33,226 nt of DNA from Symbiodinium natans (taxonomy: Eukaryota; Sar; Dinophyceae; Suessiales; Symbiodiniaceae). Shown here in pieces: positions 10,479 to 19,904 of the stretch; position 1 is the stretch's first letter, and each line of letters begins with the position of its first letter. The position numbers and the translations under genes were made by a program. The stretch is taken from the NCBI GenBank assembly GCA_905221605.1, contig CAJNDS010001935.1:700985-734210 (forward strand). Reading direction: 5' to 3'. Below the pieces are notes generated by a model, which saw only the letters and a program-made list of their open reading frames with translations, searched no databases and was not told the origin of the DNA.

Positions 10479-10703
10479 ATGTCTCCCGCGACGCCGGTGT
10501 TGCCCGTGCCGCAGCAAGCGCTGCGCGGATATGACGAGCTTCCCGCGTCTGCCATGTCCTTAGTTGGTTTCTGTCGGTTCGCCCCCTCTCCTGACCCTCA
10601 CCTCATAGGAGTAGTTCTGTTAAATAAGGTTCGTTTTGTTATTACTTGGGGAGATGTCAACGGAAACTACCCAATTTGCAGCTTCCCTGCTAAGAACCAG
10701 TAA
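10479..10703 (+). CDS. Possible first exon or small ORF, unknown
   Basis: A true ATG at 10479 opens a 74-codon frame starting MSPATPVLPVPQQALRGYD. The first 28 or so codons look coding (GC-rich, Pro/Ala-rich). The later part is more AT-rich and may be intron read-through. It could be the first exon of a gene continuing into the island near 10976. No family is recognised. Confidence 0.3.
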   Translation: MSPATPVLPVPQQALRGYDELPASAMSLVGFCRFAPSPDPHLIGVVLLNKVRFVITWGDVNGNYPICSFPAKNQ

Positions 10704-10975
10704 GGACTCCTTTTTCAGTCTCCTGCAACAGTACTGCCTCCGCCCGAATGGAGGTGAAGGAGACTCTGAACCTAGCACATCAGCCCCATTTCATATTTTG
10801 GTGTTCAGGGTTTGGGGCTTGGTAGGGCTTGAGGGCTTGGGTTTCGAGAGGAGGGTGTTGAGTCTCAAAGGCCGCCTGCACATGCCTGCACGTCTACAGG
10901 ACCTCCTGAAGCCCTCATCTTGAAAACAAGTCCTCAACCCTAAGCCCTTTTCTGATTCAACCCTACACACTCGTC

Positions 10976-11056
10976 TTCGAAGGCACCTCCACCTTCAGCA
11001 TCGATGCAAGGGAACGCCGCGGTGTCGAGCCCTCGGCAAGAAGCTTGCGGATGCAG
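10976..11056 (+). CDS. Possible internal exon, unknown protein
   Basis: The island frame reads FEGTSTFSIDARERRGVEPS and stays open to a GGATGCAG boundary where filler resumes. A GC donor is possible after CCCTCG. It is bounded by telomere-like words on both sides. Function unknown. Confidence 0.3.
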
Positions 11057-11747
11057 GGTTCAGAGTTTTCATGGAAGCTTTCCAGGAAATATTTGACGAT
11101 TTGCCTCCTAGTATGATGCAAGGTCATGCACCTAAACCCTAAACTTTAAACCCCAGTTAGAGTCCTCAACCCGGTTCCCCGCAACGCCCCTCGATGCCAA
11201 GCAGAGGCCGTCGGGACTTGCAGTTCCGCTGGCCGGGCGTCAGACAGAGGCTGGGTGATGAACATTAGTCGGGTTCAGGGCTCTGGGGTTTCAGACCCTG
11301 AAATCCTATAAACTATAAACCTCCCCCTTGAGAAAGCTCTCTCCAAAAGGCGCACCAAATTAGAGGGCAATTACGCACGTAACAAGGTGGCTGTTTGGGT
11401 CAGGGGTCTCCACTAGGGTTCGGCTTTGTCGAGTAGAAGCGTCAAGCCATAAACCCAAGGCCCCAAACATTTAGGTTGGGGGGGTCGATCCAAGCTACGT
11501 TCCCTGTCTGGGAGCCTTTATTATCGCAAACTCCTTGCTAACAGAGGGTGCCAAAGAAGCCTCAGGATTGCGATGCCAGTCGAGCCCTCAACCCTCATTC
11601 ACAAACCCCCCAAAGCCCGAACCGATCAATGCCCCAAAACTCAACTCCGGGCTCTTTCTACCCAGAATTTGTGTTATCAGTTCTGCCTACACAGCAAAGA
11701 GGTAATGAACAGACGCCCGAAGCCCCCGAAGGTACATAATGGCCCTC
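11057..11747. other. Non-coding stretch, nothing firm
   Basis: Mixed unique sequence with scattered heptamer words. Overlapping short frames at 11548-11755 consist of Pro/Gln-rich read-through of repeat words. I see no supported gene, RNA or element here. Confidence 0.4.
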
Positions 11748-12186
11748 AACCCTAAACCCGAAACCCGAAACCCTAAACCCTACACCCTACACCCTAAATC
11801 CTAAACCCTAAGCCCTAAACCCTAAACCCTAAACCCTAAACCACCACCTGCTCCGCTGCAGCATCCATGCCCGACTCGCTGCCGCGGCCTCGGAGAGCTC
11901 GGGGCTTCAGGGCCGGTCGTCCTCCAGCCTGAAAAAGGATCCCTTAGGGTTTAGGGTTTAGGGTTTAGGGTTTAGGGTTTAGGGTTTAGGGTTTGGGGTT
12001 TAGGGTTTAGGGTTTAGGGTTGGGACCCTAATTTAGAGAACTACCCCTCCTCACCAAATCGAGCTACTCGAAGTCAGGCCTCAGCCACGCCCAATGGGCC
12101 TTAAGAGGGAGCAGCATCTCCCTAAACCCTAAACCCTAAACCCTAAACCCTAAACCCTAAACCCTAAACCCTAAACCCTAAACCCT
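11748..12186. repeat. Three telomere-type arrays in alternating orientation
   Basis: CCCTAAA copies on the + strand at about 11748-11843, then TTTAGGG copies at about 11944-12020, then nine or more perfect CCCTAAA copies at 12122-12186. Orientation therefore flips twice within 440 bases. A GC-rich island (about 11860-11938) and a MITE-like 20-mer (12023-12042) separate the arrays. Confidence 0.9.
12023..12042 (-). mobile_element. Solo end of a dispersed inverted-repeat element
   Basis: This is the exact reverse complement of the 20-mer AGTTCTCTAAATTAGGGTCC at 21050-21069, which forms one end of a short hairpin element. Here only one end is seen, next to a TTTAGGG array. The downstream flank (CCCCTCCTC) also resembles the flank of the 21-kb copy. 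Confidence 0.65.
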
Positions 12187-12266
12187 GAACCGGAGTTGAA
12201 GGTTCCGTTTTGATGCGGTTTGGGGAATCGGGTTGAGGGTTTTATCACGCTCTTCTGCAAGAACAG

Positions 12267-12340
12267 GTGTCGCGACGGCGCTGGGCCTGCACATCTTCGT
12301 GGTGGCGCTGGTCAATGTGCCTGGCTCCCAGCGTCAGCCG
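12267..12340 (+). CDS. Probable exon encoding a membrane segment
   Basis: Acceptor ACAG and donor CCG|GTCTGA bound a frame reading VATALGLHIFVVALVNVPG. Nearly every codon ends in G or C. The segment is hydrophobic enough to cross a membrane. It resembles the islands at 8093 and 12729 (pattern T-A-L...F-V...V-N-x-P), suggesting related helices of one polytopic protein or exon duplication. Confidence 0.45.
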
Positions 12341-12431
12341 GTCTGAACGTTAGGCCCCCAAACACCTCAAGCCCTGACCCTGCAAACTCCAAATCCTACA
12401 CCCGAAGCCCGCAGCCCTAATCCCCAAACCC

Positions 12432-12523
12432 AGAAGGATGGTGTGGACGCTGTACCTCGTCCTCCTGAGCGACTCCTATCCGTGGCCGATGTGGGCTTCG
12501 GCCTCAGCGCCGCCCAGGGCTTC
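12432..12523 (+). CDS. Possible internal exon, unknown
   Basis: A GC-rich island follows CCCAG. If joined in phase to 12267-12340 it reads KDGVDAVPRPPERLLSVADV and onward to FGLSAAQ. Another frame from the ATG at 12437 gives a hydrophobic peptide with stronger GC bias at third positions, so the frame is uncertain. Confidence 0.3.
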
Positions 12524-12728
12524 AGGTGTCCAACCCTAAGTCAGGAACCTGTAAACCCAAAACCCCCAACCAGTAGCCCCGAAAACCCTACATCCCCGAT
12601 TTCCGGGCTCACCGAAGCCCCGTTTGGGGTTGGGGTTCTCTCGTAGGCTTAGGCTCTACACCTACATCCTCTCCCCGAATCCCGCCCCAAAACAGCATAC
12701 CCTCACTCTCAACCGACAGCACCCTCAG

Positions 12729-12767
12729 GTCACTTTCGGCACCGCGCTCTCGGTCTTCGCACATGTC
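12729..12767 (+). CDS. Possible exon encoding a membrane segment
   Basis: Acceptor CTCAG leads into VTFGTALSVFAHV, with a GT donor possible at GTC|GTGAAT. It is hydrophobic and similar in pattern to the island at 12267. Family unknown. Confidence 0.35.
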
Positions 12768-13157
12768 GTGAATGCACCCCGGCTCGCACGTTTCTGAGTA
12801 GTGGAGTAGGCGACCTGTGACTTCTTTCTGTGGCCCCAGGTAGATCCCCGCAGAGATTAACCGTTTGTTTCCCTAGCGAGACTTGCTTGGTCCTTGTGGC
12901 CGGCAGTCATTTGGTGCCCTGGAGCTTGAAGCCCTGGGTTCGGGTCTGGCTCACCTTAAATACCTAGACCCTATGGCCAGGTTGGAGGGTTCTAGGGCTC
13001 TAAAAGCAAACCCTAGGGCCGAAACCCTGAAAGCCCTAAAGCTCCCCCCCCCCATCCCGAAGAAACGCTGAACAACTTCAAACCTGGTGGCAGCCGAGGT
13101 ACTGCCATGGACCTTACCCAGCACGGGACCTCAGGGGCAAGCGTTTGAACCACGTAT
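12768..13157. other. Non-coding stretch
   Basis: Unique sequence gives way to degenerate telomere-like words near 12900-13045. The short frame at 12883-13071 runs through those words and is not supported as coding. Confidence 0.4.
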
Positions 13158-13262
13158 ATGGGGGTTTCCGAAATTAGGGGGGGTACCTTATCCCTGATGA
13201 TAAGGGAATCCTACTGTTTGGGGACTATACTAGGGGGGTACCTTGTTTTCGTAAACCCCCAT
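13158..13262. mobile_element. Short inverted-repeat (MITE-like) element
   Basis: About 105 bases are bounded by ATGGGGGTTTCCGAAA (13158-13173) and its near reverse complement (13247-13262, one mismatch). Inside are two direct copies of GGGGGGTACCTT. There is no coding capacity, as expected for a non-autonomous element. Confidence 0.6.
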
Positions 13263-13555
13263 GCTGAGTGCTTCCTAAGCCTTGAGCCCTAAACACTAAA
13301 TTGGTTAGTGGATTTTGCCCGGAGCCTGCCGGTCCGACCCTAAACTCAAGACATAAGCGTCCCATACCATCAGAGAGGGCTCCCTGGTAAAGGGTGGGGG
13401 GGGGTATAAGAAGGGTATCAGGGAACCCTAAACTAAACCCCCACATCCTGAATCCCTAAGCCCTACAACCCGAAACCCGAAATCCTATGATGCAGCGACC
13501 CAGGGCGACAGAGAGGCTGCCCAAGGCCTGCCTTGTTGTGACGTTTAGAACTGAG

Positions 13556-13632
13556 GGTTTTGGTTTGGGGTTTAAGGTTTGGGTTTAGGGGTTTAGGGTT
13601 GTAGGGTTTGGGTGTTTAGGGTTAGGGTCGAG
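13556..13632 (-). repeat. Degenerate TTTAGGG array
   Basis: G-rich strand on +. Heptamers are interrupted by variants with extra G or T. A second short array lies at about 13969-14003. Confidence 0.7.
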
Positions 13633-13731
13633 GGTGTAAGGTTTGGTTGTTTCGGCGCCTTCGGGTTTAGGATTTGAGGGCGAAGGAAGCAACCTGGGAA
13701 CCGCTCAACAAGTGGAACTCCTGGGGTGCAG

Positions 13732-13776
13732 GTGGCTGCTGACAGTCCTCGGCAATATTGCCGGGGCCTCTGCGTG
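13732..13776 (+). CDS. Possible exon encoding a membrane segment
   Basis: Acceptor GTGCAG and donor GCGTG|GTCGGG bound a frame reading WLLTVLGNIAGASA, a hydrophobic small-residue helix. The next island (14656) contains the related VLGNFAVWTVLG. Family unknown. Confidence 0.35.
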
Positions 13777-14039
13777 GTCGGGTTCTTCAGTGCTTGCACG
13801 ACCCGGTTCTTATGTACAATGTAGTAAACAAGACGGTGTGTAATTTAATAGATGTACAATCTAGATTCAGAATGTACAAATACAACATCAAAGGGAGTAC
13901 ATGTTTTCGTCACTCCCGCCTTGGCCTAGCACCCCAACAGCATCCCAACAGCACTCCAAGGCCATGCCTAGGGTTTAGGGTTTCGGGGTTTAGGGTTTAG
14001 GGTTCACGAGGATCATGTGCAGGGGACCGAGGGCCGGGA

Positions 14040-14234
14040 CCGCCAATTCAGACCATTACAAAGTGTAGCGATGGGGCATCCCTGCCACATGTTGACAGCA
14101 CGGAGCAGTTTTTCAAAGAAGTCCGCAAGGGATGAAGGCCCAGAGTCCGCAGGGTGCAGCGGCGGCATGCATGCTATGTGATGCCAGAAGTGCTTCGACT
14201 TTGAGTTGACCTGCACCAAAGGGTCTCTCTGCAT
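14040..14234 (-). CDS. Possible exon on the minus strand, unknown
   Basis: The minus-strand frame starts near CAG|AGAGACCC and reads through NSKSKHFWHHIACMPPLHP and SLADFFEKLLRAVNMW. Composition is protein-like with moderate GC at third positions, and telomere-like filler lies on both sides. No family is recognised. It may be a separate minus-strand gene interleaved with the + strand islands. Confidence 0.4.
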
Positions 14235-14655
14235 TTGAAAGGGTTTGTGGAGGGAGCGCCATCGCAGGGATCCCTGAGCTGAGTCAGTCTTTGGCCTGCT
14301 GCAGGGGTAGGGGTTGTGGATCTTGCTAGTGTGTAGGATAACGCTTAGAGCTTGGGCTTAACGCTGAGGGTTCTTTGAGGCCCTGGGTTCCTTTGGGATC
14401 TTTCTGGGATGCTTAGGGCTTGGGGTTTAGGATTTGTGGAATGAGGTCAAGCTCCCACAGCGATATAAGTCGCTGCATGCTTGGGGGCTTAGGGGACGTT
14501 TGGGTTGAGGAATGAGGGGCGGGGGGGGGGGGGGGCGGGCCCAAGGGGTTTCGGGCTTGAAGATTATGGGTCATCAAGGCTTAGAGTTTATTGGTAGTTT
14601 AGACGTGTAGGTAGACGTGTAGGGGAATTCAGGGTTAGAGTGAAATTCGGCTGAG
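14235..14655. repeat. Telomere-like filler with a G-run
   Basis: Degenerate TTTAGGG words with a G tract at about 14520-14537. A short block at about 14258-14307 could be exon-like but has no support beyond an open frame. Confidence 0.45.
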
Positions 14656-14706
14656 GTGCTTGGCAACTTTGCCGTTTGGACTGTGCTGGGTCCTCGGCAG
14701 CTAGCG
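14656..14706 (+). CDS. Possible exon encoding a membrane segment
   Basis: Acceptor CTGAG and donor GCG|GTCTTG bound the frame VLGNFAVWTVLGPRQLA. It is hydrophobic, and the VLGN motif is shared with the island at 13732. It ends 28 bases before a strong hairpin element. Confidence 0.35.
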
Positions 14707-14733
14707 GTCTTGGCATCCATGTCCTTACTTTTT

Positions 14734-14829
14734 GTTAGTAGGGAATGAGGGAATGAGGTACCCTATATCATCCCTTAAAGGGTATATATAGGGGATATAG
14801 GGTACCTCATTCCCTCATTGCCTACTAAC
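14734..14829. mobile_element. Hairpin element with 36-nt arms
   Basis: GTTAGTAGGGAATGAGGGAA starts the left arm (14734-14769). The right arm (14794-14829) is its reverse complement with one mismatch over 36 bases. The 24-base loop is AT-rich. There is no coding capacity. This is a candidate MITE or foldback element. Confidence 0.8.
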
Positions 14830-14951
14830 CCAGAATAAGCTTCTCTTAAGCCCAAGTTAGGGACCTGAAGCCGTGGGCCCTTGGGGTTCAGGGCTTTAGG
14901 GGGCAACTCAAACCCTAAACCCAAAGCCACCAAGCCAAAGAAGCACTGAGG

Positions 14952-15071
14952 TATTGTGCAAATTTTGCAGGGCTAGGGAAGTAGGTACCTCGGTGCCAGC
15001 CTTTTTTAAGGAAATGTAGAGGGCCACGCCAAGTTGGCCACAAAGAGCTTGTAGGTCAGCAACGTCAAGGC
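14952..15071 (-). CDS. Possible minus-strand exon, frame uncertain
   Basis: On the minus strand, after CCAAG, one frame (ALTLLTYKLFVANLAWPSTF) has almost all codons ending in G or C. An overlapping frame contains DVADLQALCGQLGVALYISL. The block stands out from surrounding telomere-like words, but neither frame is matched to a family. Confidence 0.28.
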
Positions 15072-15689
15072 CTTGGGGGTTGAAAGGTTTGGGCTTGTCA
15101 ACACTCGGCTTTCGGTCTTCCGCTGCGGCTTGGGGCTTTAGGGGTTAGGGTTAGGGTTTAGGGTTGACAGCCCATGGGCTCCTCTTCTCTTGAACGCTTG
15201 TTCATATTTCTGGCTCTTCAATACCACTATCAAATCACATGCGCTGCTAGGCCCTGCTTTTCATGAATGAGCTGTGGACAGGTGGTCCTTCACAGGCTTC
15301 GACGACTCCTTGTGGCCGCCGGGAGCCCAGGGCCGGGTTTAGGGTGTAGGCCGTTTGAGGGCATCTCGGGCCTCAGGACTTGATTAAGGCCTAGGGTGGT
15401 CGTTTGTGGGGTAGGATGTGGCGTTTTGTGGTTCAGGGCTGGAGTTCTTAAGGCCTTAGGGTCTTGGGTTTTTGGGGCTTGCGGGTTTCGGGCTTGCATC
15501 GAAGCTCTTTCGGTTCAGGAACAGGCTTCCGCAACAACTCCGCAACGCGGTCTTGACCCGGGGCTTGGAGACCCACAAAGCCCCCCGAGGTAGCCCGCCC
15601 GCCTCTGAAAAAGCCTCCGCAATCCTGGGCCCTGAACTCCCTGTTCGGCCCGGCTTGCGGGGCTCCTGCAGCCCTCCGGCAACTCCGAG

Positions 15690-15760
15690 GATGTGGGTGA
15701 CGATTCCGAGCGTCTTCGCGTCTTGCGTGCTGATGGCCGCAGGGACCTCAACATACTTGG
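15690..15760 (+). CDS. Possible exon, unknown
   Basis: A GC-rich block ends at a GT donor (CTTGG|GTGATT). One frame reads MWVTIPSVFASCVLMAAGTS, hydrophobic with high GC at third positions. The alternative frame gives DSERLRVLRADGRRDLNIL. The frame is unresolved. Confidence 0.3.
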
Positions 15761-16315
15761 GTGATTGAAAACTTGGGGCTGCAATTTAGGTTCCTATGCA
15801 ACTATAATGGGTATTTTGGGTATGTGTTTTTGACTGGCAAGTAGTAGTGAATTCGAGACTTGTTCAAATGGTTTCAGTGGCAGTTTGGTATGCTCGGGGC
15901 CCCAGGGGAGACACATCCTGTAACAAGTTCTCCGGCAGTTTCCCGCAGCCACCCCTCTCCCGCCCCCTTCTCCTAAGTCTCAAACGGGTGCCTCTGAGGT
16001 AACCGTGGCTTGCCACTGCTGCTCCAAGACGCGCTTCGACAGCACCCGGGACTCCTGCGACTGAACACCCCCTAAACGCGCAATTAGAATCTTTCGTAGC
16101 TTGGCAGTGCAATGGCTTCGGGCGTTTGGAGGTTCGGGCTTGAGGCAAGTGAATCACGCTTCCCGTGACCCCCTACCTGTCCCGGGCCCCCCCGAAAGGA
16201 CATCAGTTTCTAGGAGGTGTTTTTGGCAGGAGCGTTTTTGTTCACGCACCGCAACCCCAAACCCGAAGGCCCCGGCCCCTAGCCCAATCCCTCAACCCTT
16301 GAGGTCTAACCTAAG

Positions 16316-16407
16316 CCCGGCACCGCTCTCGATGCCTTGTCTGAGGTGATGCTGTCAGGTGGCCTGAAATTGCTGGCTCCTCGTGGGGACCCATGCGTGA
16401 GGACCTG
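16316..16407 (+). CDS. Probable internal exon, unknown protein
   Basis: Acceptor CTAAG and a strong donor (ACCTG|GTGAGA) bound 92 bases. The frame reads PGTALDALSEVMLSGGLKLL then APRGDPCVRT. Codon use is coding-like and the splice sites are good. I do not recognise the family. No convincing partner exon is seen before the kinase gene. Confidence 0.45.
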
Positions 16408-16951
16408 GTGAGAGAGCGGCTTAGGGTTTAGGAATGGTTGTGGTTGTAGGGGCAACCATGGGTCAGGCTTTACTGGCTGCCAGCATCAGGGCAGCATTAC
16501 GACATTGCGACCCTCGCCGAGTCTTCAAAGTTAGTCCAAGCTTGTTTGCCCTTCAGCGGTGGAGTAGAAGCCTCCCGCAGCTGCAGAAGCAAACTTTAAC
16601 TTTTGTCCTTCTCGTCATCGAAGGCCAGATCTCTCAAGGCAGCGTAGTGTACAGCGAGGCCTGTCTGGTTCTGCCCACGCGGCCGAGGAGGAAAAAAGGG
16701 GCTGCTAAAATGTTGGGTTGCATGTGCGGGTTCATCTAAGTGCTGGGCCGTGTTTTGAGGTCTGCAGTATAGACAGTATAGTACCTAAATGGCCACATGG
16801 CTTAGCTCAACCCACCCCCCCCCTTCCCCTGGTCACCCAAGAGCCGCTTACTACTCCTGATCTTTGAGTCTTGGATCTTGTAGGTTCTTGTTAGAGTTCA
16901 GGGTGTGGGGCGTACAGTTCACAGCCAACCTCCCCCTCACTCTTGGCCGCG
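16408..16951. other. Stretch upstream of the kinase gene
   Basis: Mostly unique sequence. The frame at 16434-16739 is open but starts at a non-ATG codon (first in-frame Met soon after) and matches nothing I know. No TATA box or other promoter motif can be called. Dinoflagellate genes usually lack one, so this is not informative. Confidence 0.35.
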
Positions 16952-17830
16952 ATGGACTTGATTGACTGGGCCTATGCTGCTGAAGGAGCTCTGGGCGTGT
17001 GCCCCCTCAGTGTCACAGTGAAGCTCTGCCAGCACATTTACAAAGCATATCAGCTTGCCGATAACTGCATAGCAGCGTGGTCATCTGGCGATTACGTATT
17101 AGTCAAAGGCGCTAACCTGGGTGAAGGCTCCTTTGGACAAGTTGCGGTCTGTAAGCATCGGCGCACTGAGGAGGAATGCACGGTCAAAATGGTGCACAAG
17201 GAACGTAGGTCGACGCTGGTGGAAATTGACATGCTGAAGAGGACAGACAATGCAAATATTGTCAAGCTTCGGGGCATTTACCAACAAGGTACACTCATGT
17301 ACATCGTCATGGAAAAACATGTCACTGACTTGGACAACGCAATTCAGGACCCTGATGGAAAGCCCATGAATGTGGCGCACATCGCACGCCAGATTGTTGC
17401 CTCCGTTCACTATCTTCACCACAAGAAGCTGATGCACCGTGATGTGAAGTGCGATAACTTTCTCATGGACCGCAGCGACCTGTTGGACAAGCAGTGCAAA
17501 GTCGTTCTTGCAGACTTCGGCACGGCGTGCGAGGCCGAGCCAACTGATCGCTTCACGGAGCAAGTGGGGACGAAGACGTACTGGTCGCCCCAGGTCTACG
17601 ATGCCAATTACGGAACAGCGGCAGACATCTTCGCTTTGGGTGTAGTTATGTTTACGTTGCTCAAAGGCAGGTATCCTTTCAACACCGAGAACAAAACGCG
17701 GGTCATGAAGGTATTCATCCCCAAGGTTCATGGAGCGGCATGCGTTGACTTCACCCACAAGTTGCTCCAGAAAATTGAGGAGGACCGCGTCACCGCTGCT
17801 GAGGCCATGGCTCACGAGTACATCGCTTAG
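16952..17830 (+). CDS. Protein kinase, Ser/Thr-type catalytic domain, intronless
   Basis: This 292-residue protein is essentially one kinase domain. The ATG at 16952 is chosen because it has a good context (GCGATGG); the longer open frame begins at TTG. Visible motifs are the glycine loop GEGSFGQV (57-64), the ATP lysine in TVKMV (K79), a candidate helix-C Glu in VEIDML (E91), HRDVKCDN (162-169), ADFG (187-190) and AADIFALG (223-230). The usual APE is SPQ (212-214), so the activation-segment anchor is altered while the phosphotransfer residues are intact. A 46-residue N-terminal extension precedes the fold. I see no targeting peptide or membrane segment. Target and pathway are unknown; HRDVK favours serine/threonine specificity. 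It has no introns, unlike the neighbouring cyclophilin gene. Confidence 0.95.
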   Translation: MDLIDWAYAAEGALGVCPLSVTVKLCQHIYKAYQLADNCIAAWSSGDYVLVKGANLGEGSFGQVAVCKHRRTEEECTVKMVHKERRSTLVEIDMLKRTDNANIVKLRGIYQQGTLMYIVMEKHVTDLDNAIQDPDGKPMNVAHIARQIVASVHYLHHKKLMHRDVKCDNFLMDRSDLLDKQCKVVLADFGTACEAEPTDRFTEQVGTKTYWSPQVYDANYGTAADIFALGVVMFTLLKGRYPFNTENKTRVMKVFIPKVHGAACVDFTHKLLQKIEEDRVTAAEAMAHEYIA

Positions 17831-18660
17831 CCAGGGCCGGAAAGCAACATTTGCATGTGCATTTCTGAACGGGGACCCAATTGCTTTTCCTTTTTGTTGG
17901 CTTGGCGTTTCCTCGTCTAGTTGTTTTGGAAGGAACGACCGGACCTGTAGCGCTTGATAGACAGAAGGGTTGGGGGCAGGGGGTAGGTTGGGGGCTGGGG
18001 TTGAGAGGTGCGGGGACAGTAGGGGTTCGGGGGTAGGGCGGGGGTAGCACTACTACTACTACAAGAGTCAAAAACGATCCCAACGCCTAATTTATGTTTG
18101 TTACTGCTGTTCCCCCACACCTGGTGGGGTAGCATTGGCAGACACTCGAAAAGTAGCACGAAAACTAGCGCAGGCATGAAATCGAGTAGTAGTCCTTGAG
18201 CGGAGACGTGCTCTCTGTTCGTTCCATATGTTGATGGTACACTGGGGTCGCGTTCTTCATTCTCAAGGCGCACCACATGATGCCATATGATGGCGCTCTG
18301 CCGGCGTTTCGCCTCAAGTCTTATTGATTCTTTGTGACTGTTTTAGGGTTTTCTTGCTCCGGCAAGTTTGTCGGATATCTCTTGCTCACTGCAGCTGGCT
18401 ACCATGAGGCCTGACGCAAGACAAGCATGAGCCGTTACCTTAGGGCAGCAAGAACTATTGGAACAGAACCCTGAACTCTGAGCCCCAAGGCCCTGAACCC
18501 CCAAAGTCCCTGTAAGGCCCAGCTTGCAATGTAAAATTATTACACCCTGCAGACAAACATGTTACTGGATGGTTGAAACCCAAACCCTATGCGCGATAAA
18601 CCCGAGAAATTCTCAACCCCGGACCCTAAACCCTGAAGCCCCAAGCTTTGACACCTAAGC
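17831..18660. other. 3' flank of the kinase, non-coding
   Basis: G-rich unique sequence with a short CTA repeat near 18048-18062 is followed by degenerate telomere-like words from about 18460. Minus-strand frames at 17790-18276 are composition artefacts. Nothing else is supported. Confidence 0.45.
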
Positions 18661-18685
18661 CTTAAGACCTATAGTCGCTACAGGC

Positions 18686-18726
18686 AAGAGGAGAGGGAGA
18701 GAGGGAGAGAGAGGGAGAGAGAGGGG

Positions 18727-18788
<62 letters not shown>
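18686..18788 (+). repeat. GA microsatellite
   Basis: Imperfect GAGGGAGA units pass into pure (GA)n at about 18731-18788. Poly-Ser/Leu frames on the minus strand here are repeat artefacts. Confidence 0.95.
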
Positions 18789-18792
<4 letters not shown>

Positions 18793-18981
18793 CGGAGGCT
18801 TCGGCCTCCATGCCCTCCGAAAGAAAGAAAAGAAAGATATGCGAGAAGAACCTTGTGGTCCGAGAAGAACACGCGTGAGGTGGCACCAGGCGCCAGGAGT
18901 TTGAGCTTTGAGGTTTATAAAGTTCAGCTTCTGGGAACATGGCCAGGTCCACGAATGGCGTGGTAGGCCTCTTCGTGCTAG

Positions 18982-19051
18982 CAGTGAAGGGCTCAGAGCT
19001 GTTTCTGAATTCGACAGTGTGGCGGTAAATTGGTTCACGGACTTCCGGAAG
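18982..19051 (+). CDS. Probable internal exon, unknown protein
   Basis: After GCTAG, the frame SEGLRAVSEFDSVAVNWFTD continues FRK to a textbook donor (GGAAG|GTAAGC). Telomere-like words follow immediately, as in the introns of the cyclophilin gene. No family is recognised. Confidence 0.45.
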
Positions 19052-19363
19052 GTAAGCTTAAAACCCCAAATCTCCAAGACCGTGCACTCCCAAACCATCC
19101 CCAAAGCTCACACCTCACCCCCAAAGGTCCCAAACCTCCCAAGCCCAAAAGCCTGAGCCCCTAAACCATCCTAAACCCCGGACGTCCCTACGTTAAGTCT
19201 CTAAGCCCTCCAAGTGGAGAGCTCGTGCCCACGAGGTTTTCCTGGCGTCGACGAGGCCGGCAGGTTTGACTTTGGAGTTTTTTGACTCTGCACTCGAGAT
19301 CACCAAACCCCTGAACCCGAAACTACACCCAAACCCATTACCATCTCGACCATTCTTAAATCA

Positions 19364-19558
19364 ATGCTTGAGTTTCGTCGCGAATTTCAAGCACGGTGCT
19401 GGGGCTTCAAAGCTAAGTGGATTGTGATGGTGGTCCTCCTACCGGCCGTAGGGTGCGAATCACACAAGTCACCGCGCGTCGTCCTCCTCGCTCAGGTGGT
19501 GTTCGTCGTTTCTGCCTTCGCCCTCGCCCACCGCGTGATGCGCTTACAGGTTCGATGA
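19364..19558 (+). CDS. Possible small membrane ORF or exon
   Basis: A true ATG opens a 64-codon frame with two hydrophobic stretches: WIVMVVLLPAVG, and VVLLAQVVFVVSAFALAH further on. The block ends at TTACAG|GTTCG, so it may instead be exon sequence. No family is recognised. Confidence 0.3.
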   Translation: MLEFRREFQARCWGFKAKWIVMVVLLPAVGCESHKSPRVVLLAQVVFVVSAFALAHRVMRLQVR

Positions 19559-19681
19559 AGAACGTGGAGTTTGGGCAAAAGCATCGCAGTGCGGCAAGAG
19601 GCTAGAGGTTGTTCTAGTTTGGGCCTGGCATTCGGAAGGTTTCGGCTCCATAGGTTCTGAGAGTTCTACTTGTAGGCTTCA

Positions 19682-19795
19682 GGACGCGCCACAGAATCGC
19701 AGCAGAAGCTGAGGCAGGCAACCGACTTGGCCCTCGAAGAGAAGCAGGAGCCAACGTGCAGCAAGCCCACGCAACGCCTTGAGCCGGAACCCTGA
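19682..19795 (+). CDS. Probable exon, unknown protein
   Basis: The frame lacks an ATG but reads as a polar helix: ATESQQKLRQATDLALEEKQ followed by EPTCSKPTQRLEPEP and TGA at 19793-19795. It stands between repeat words. It may be an internal exon whose true end lies before the TGA. Confidence 0.35.
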   Translation, partial: GRATESQQKLRQATDLALEEKQEPTCSKPTQRLEPEP

Positions 19796-19904
19796 ACGGC
19801 CCACAGCCCAAAACCCCAAAGCCCGCAGCCACTCAGCCCCGACTTTCCTCAACCGTAAACCCCAAACTCCAAACCCCAAACCCCAAACCCTAAACAAACG
19901 CCAG

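Noticed and set aside
17099-17815. Minus-strand frame of 238 codons
   Set aside because: It is antisense to the kinase, whose catalytic motifs are all on the + strand.
18655-19104. Minus-strand Ser/Leu repeat frames
   Set aside because: They arise from the GA microsatellite.
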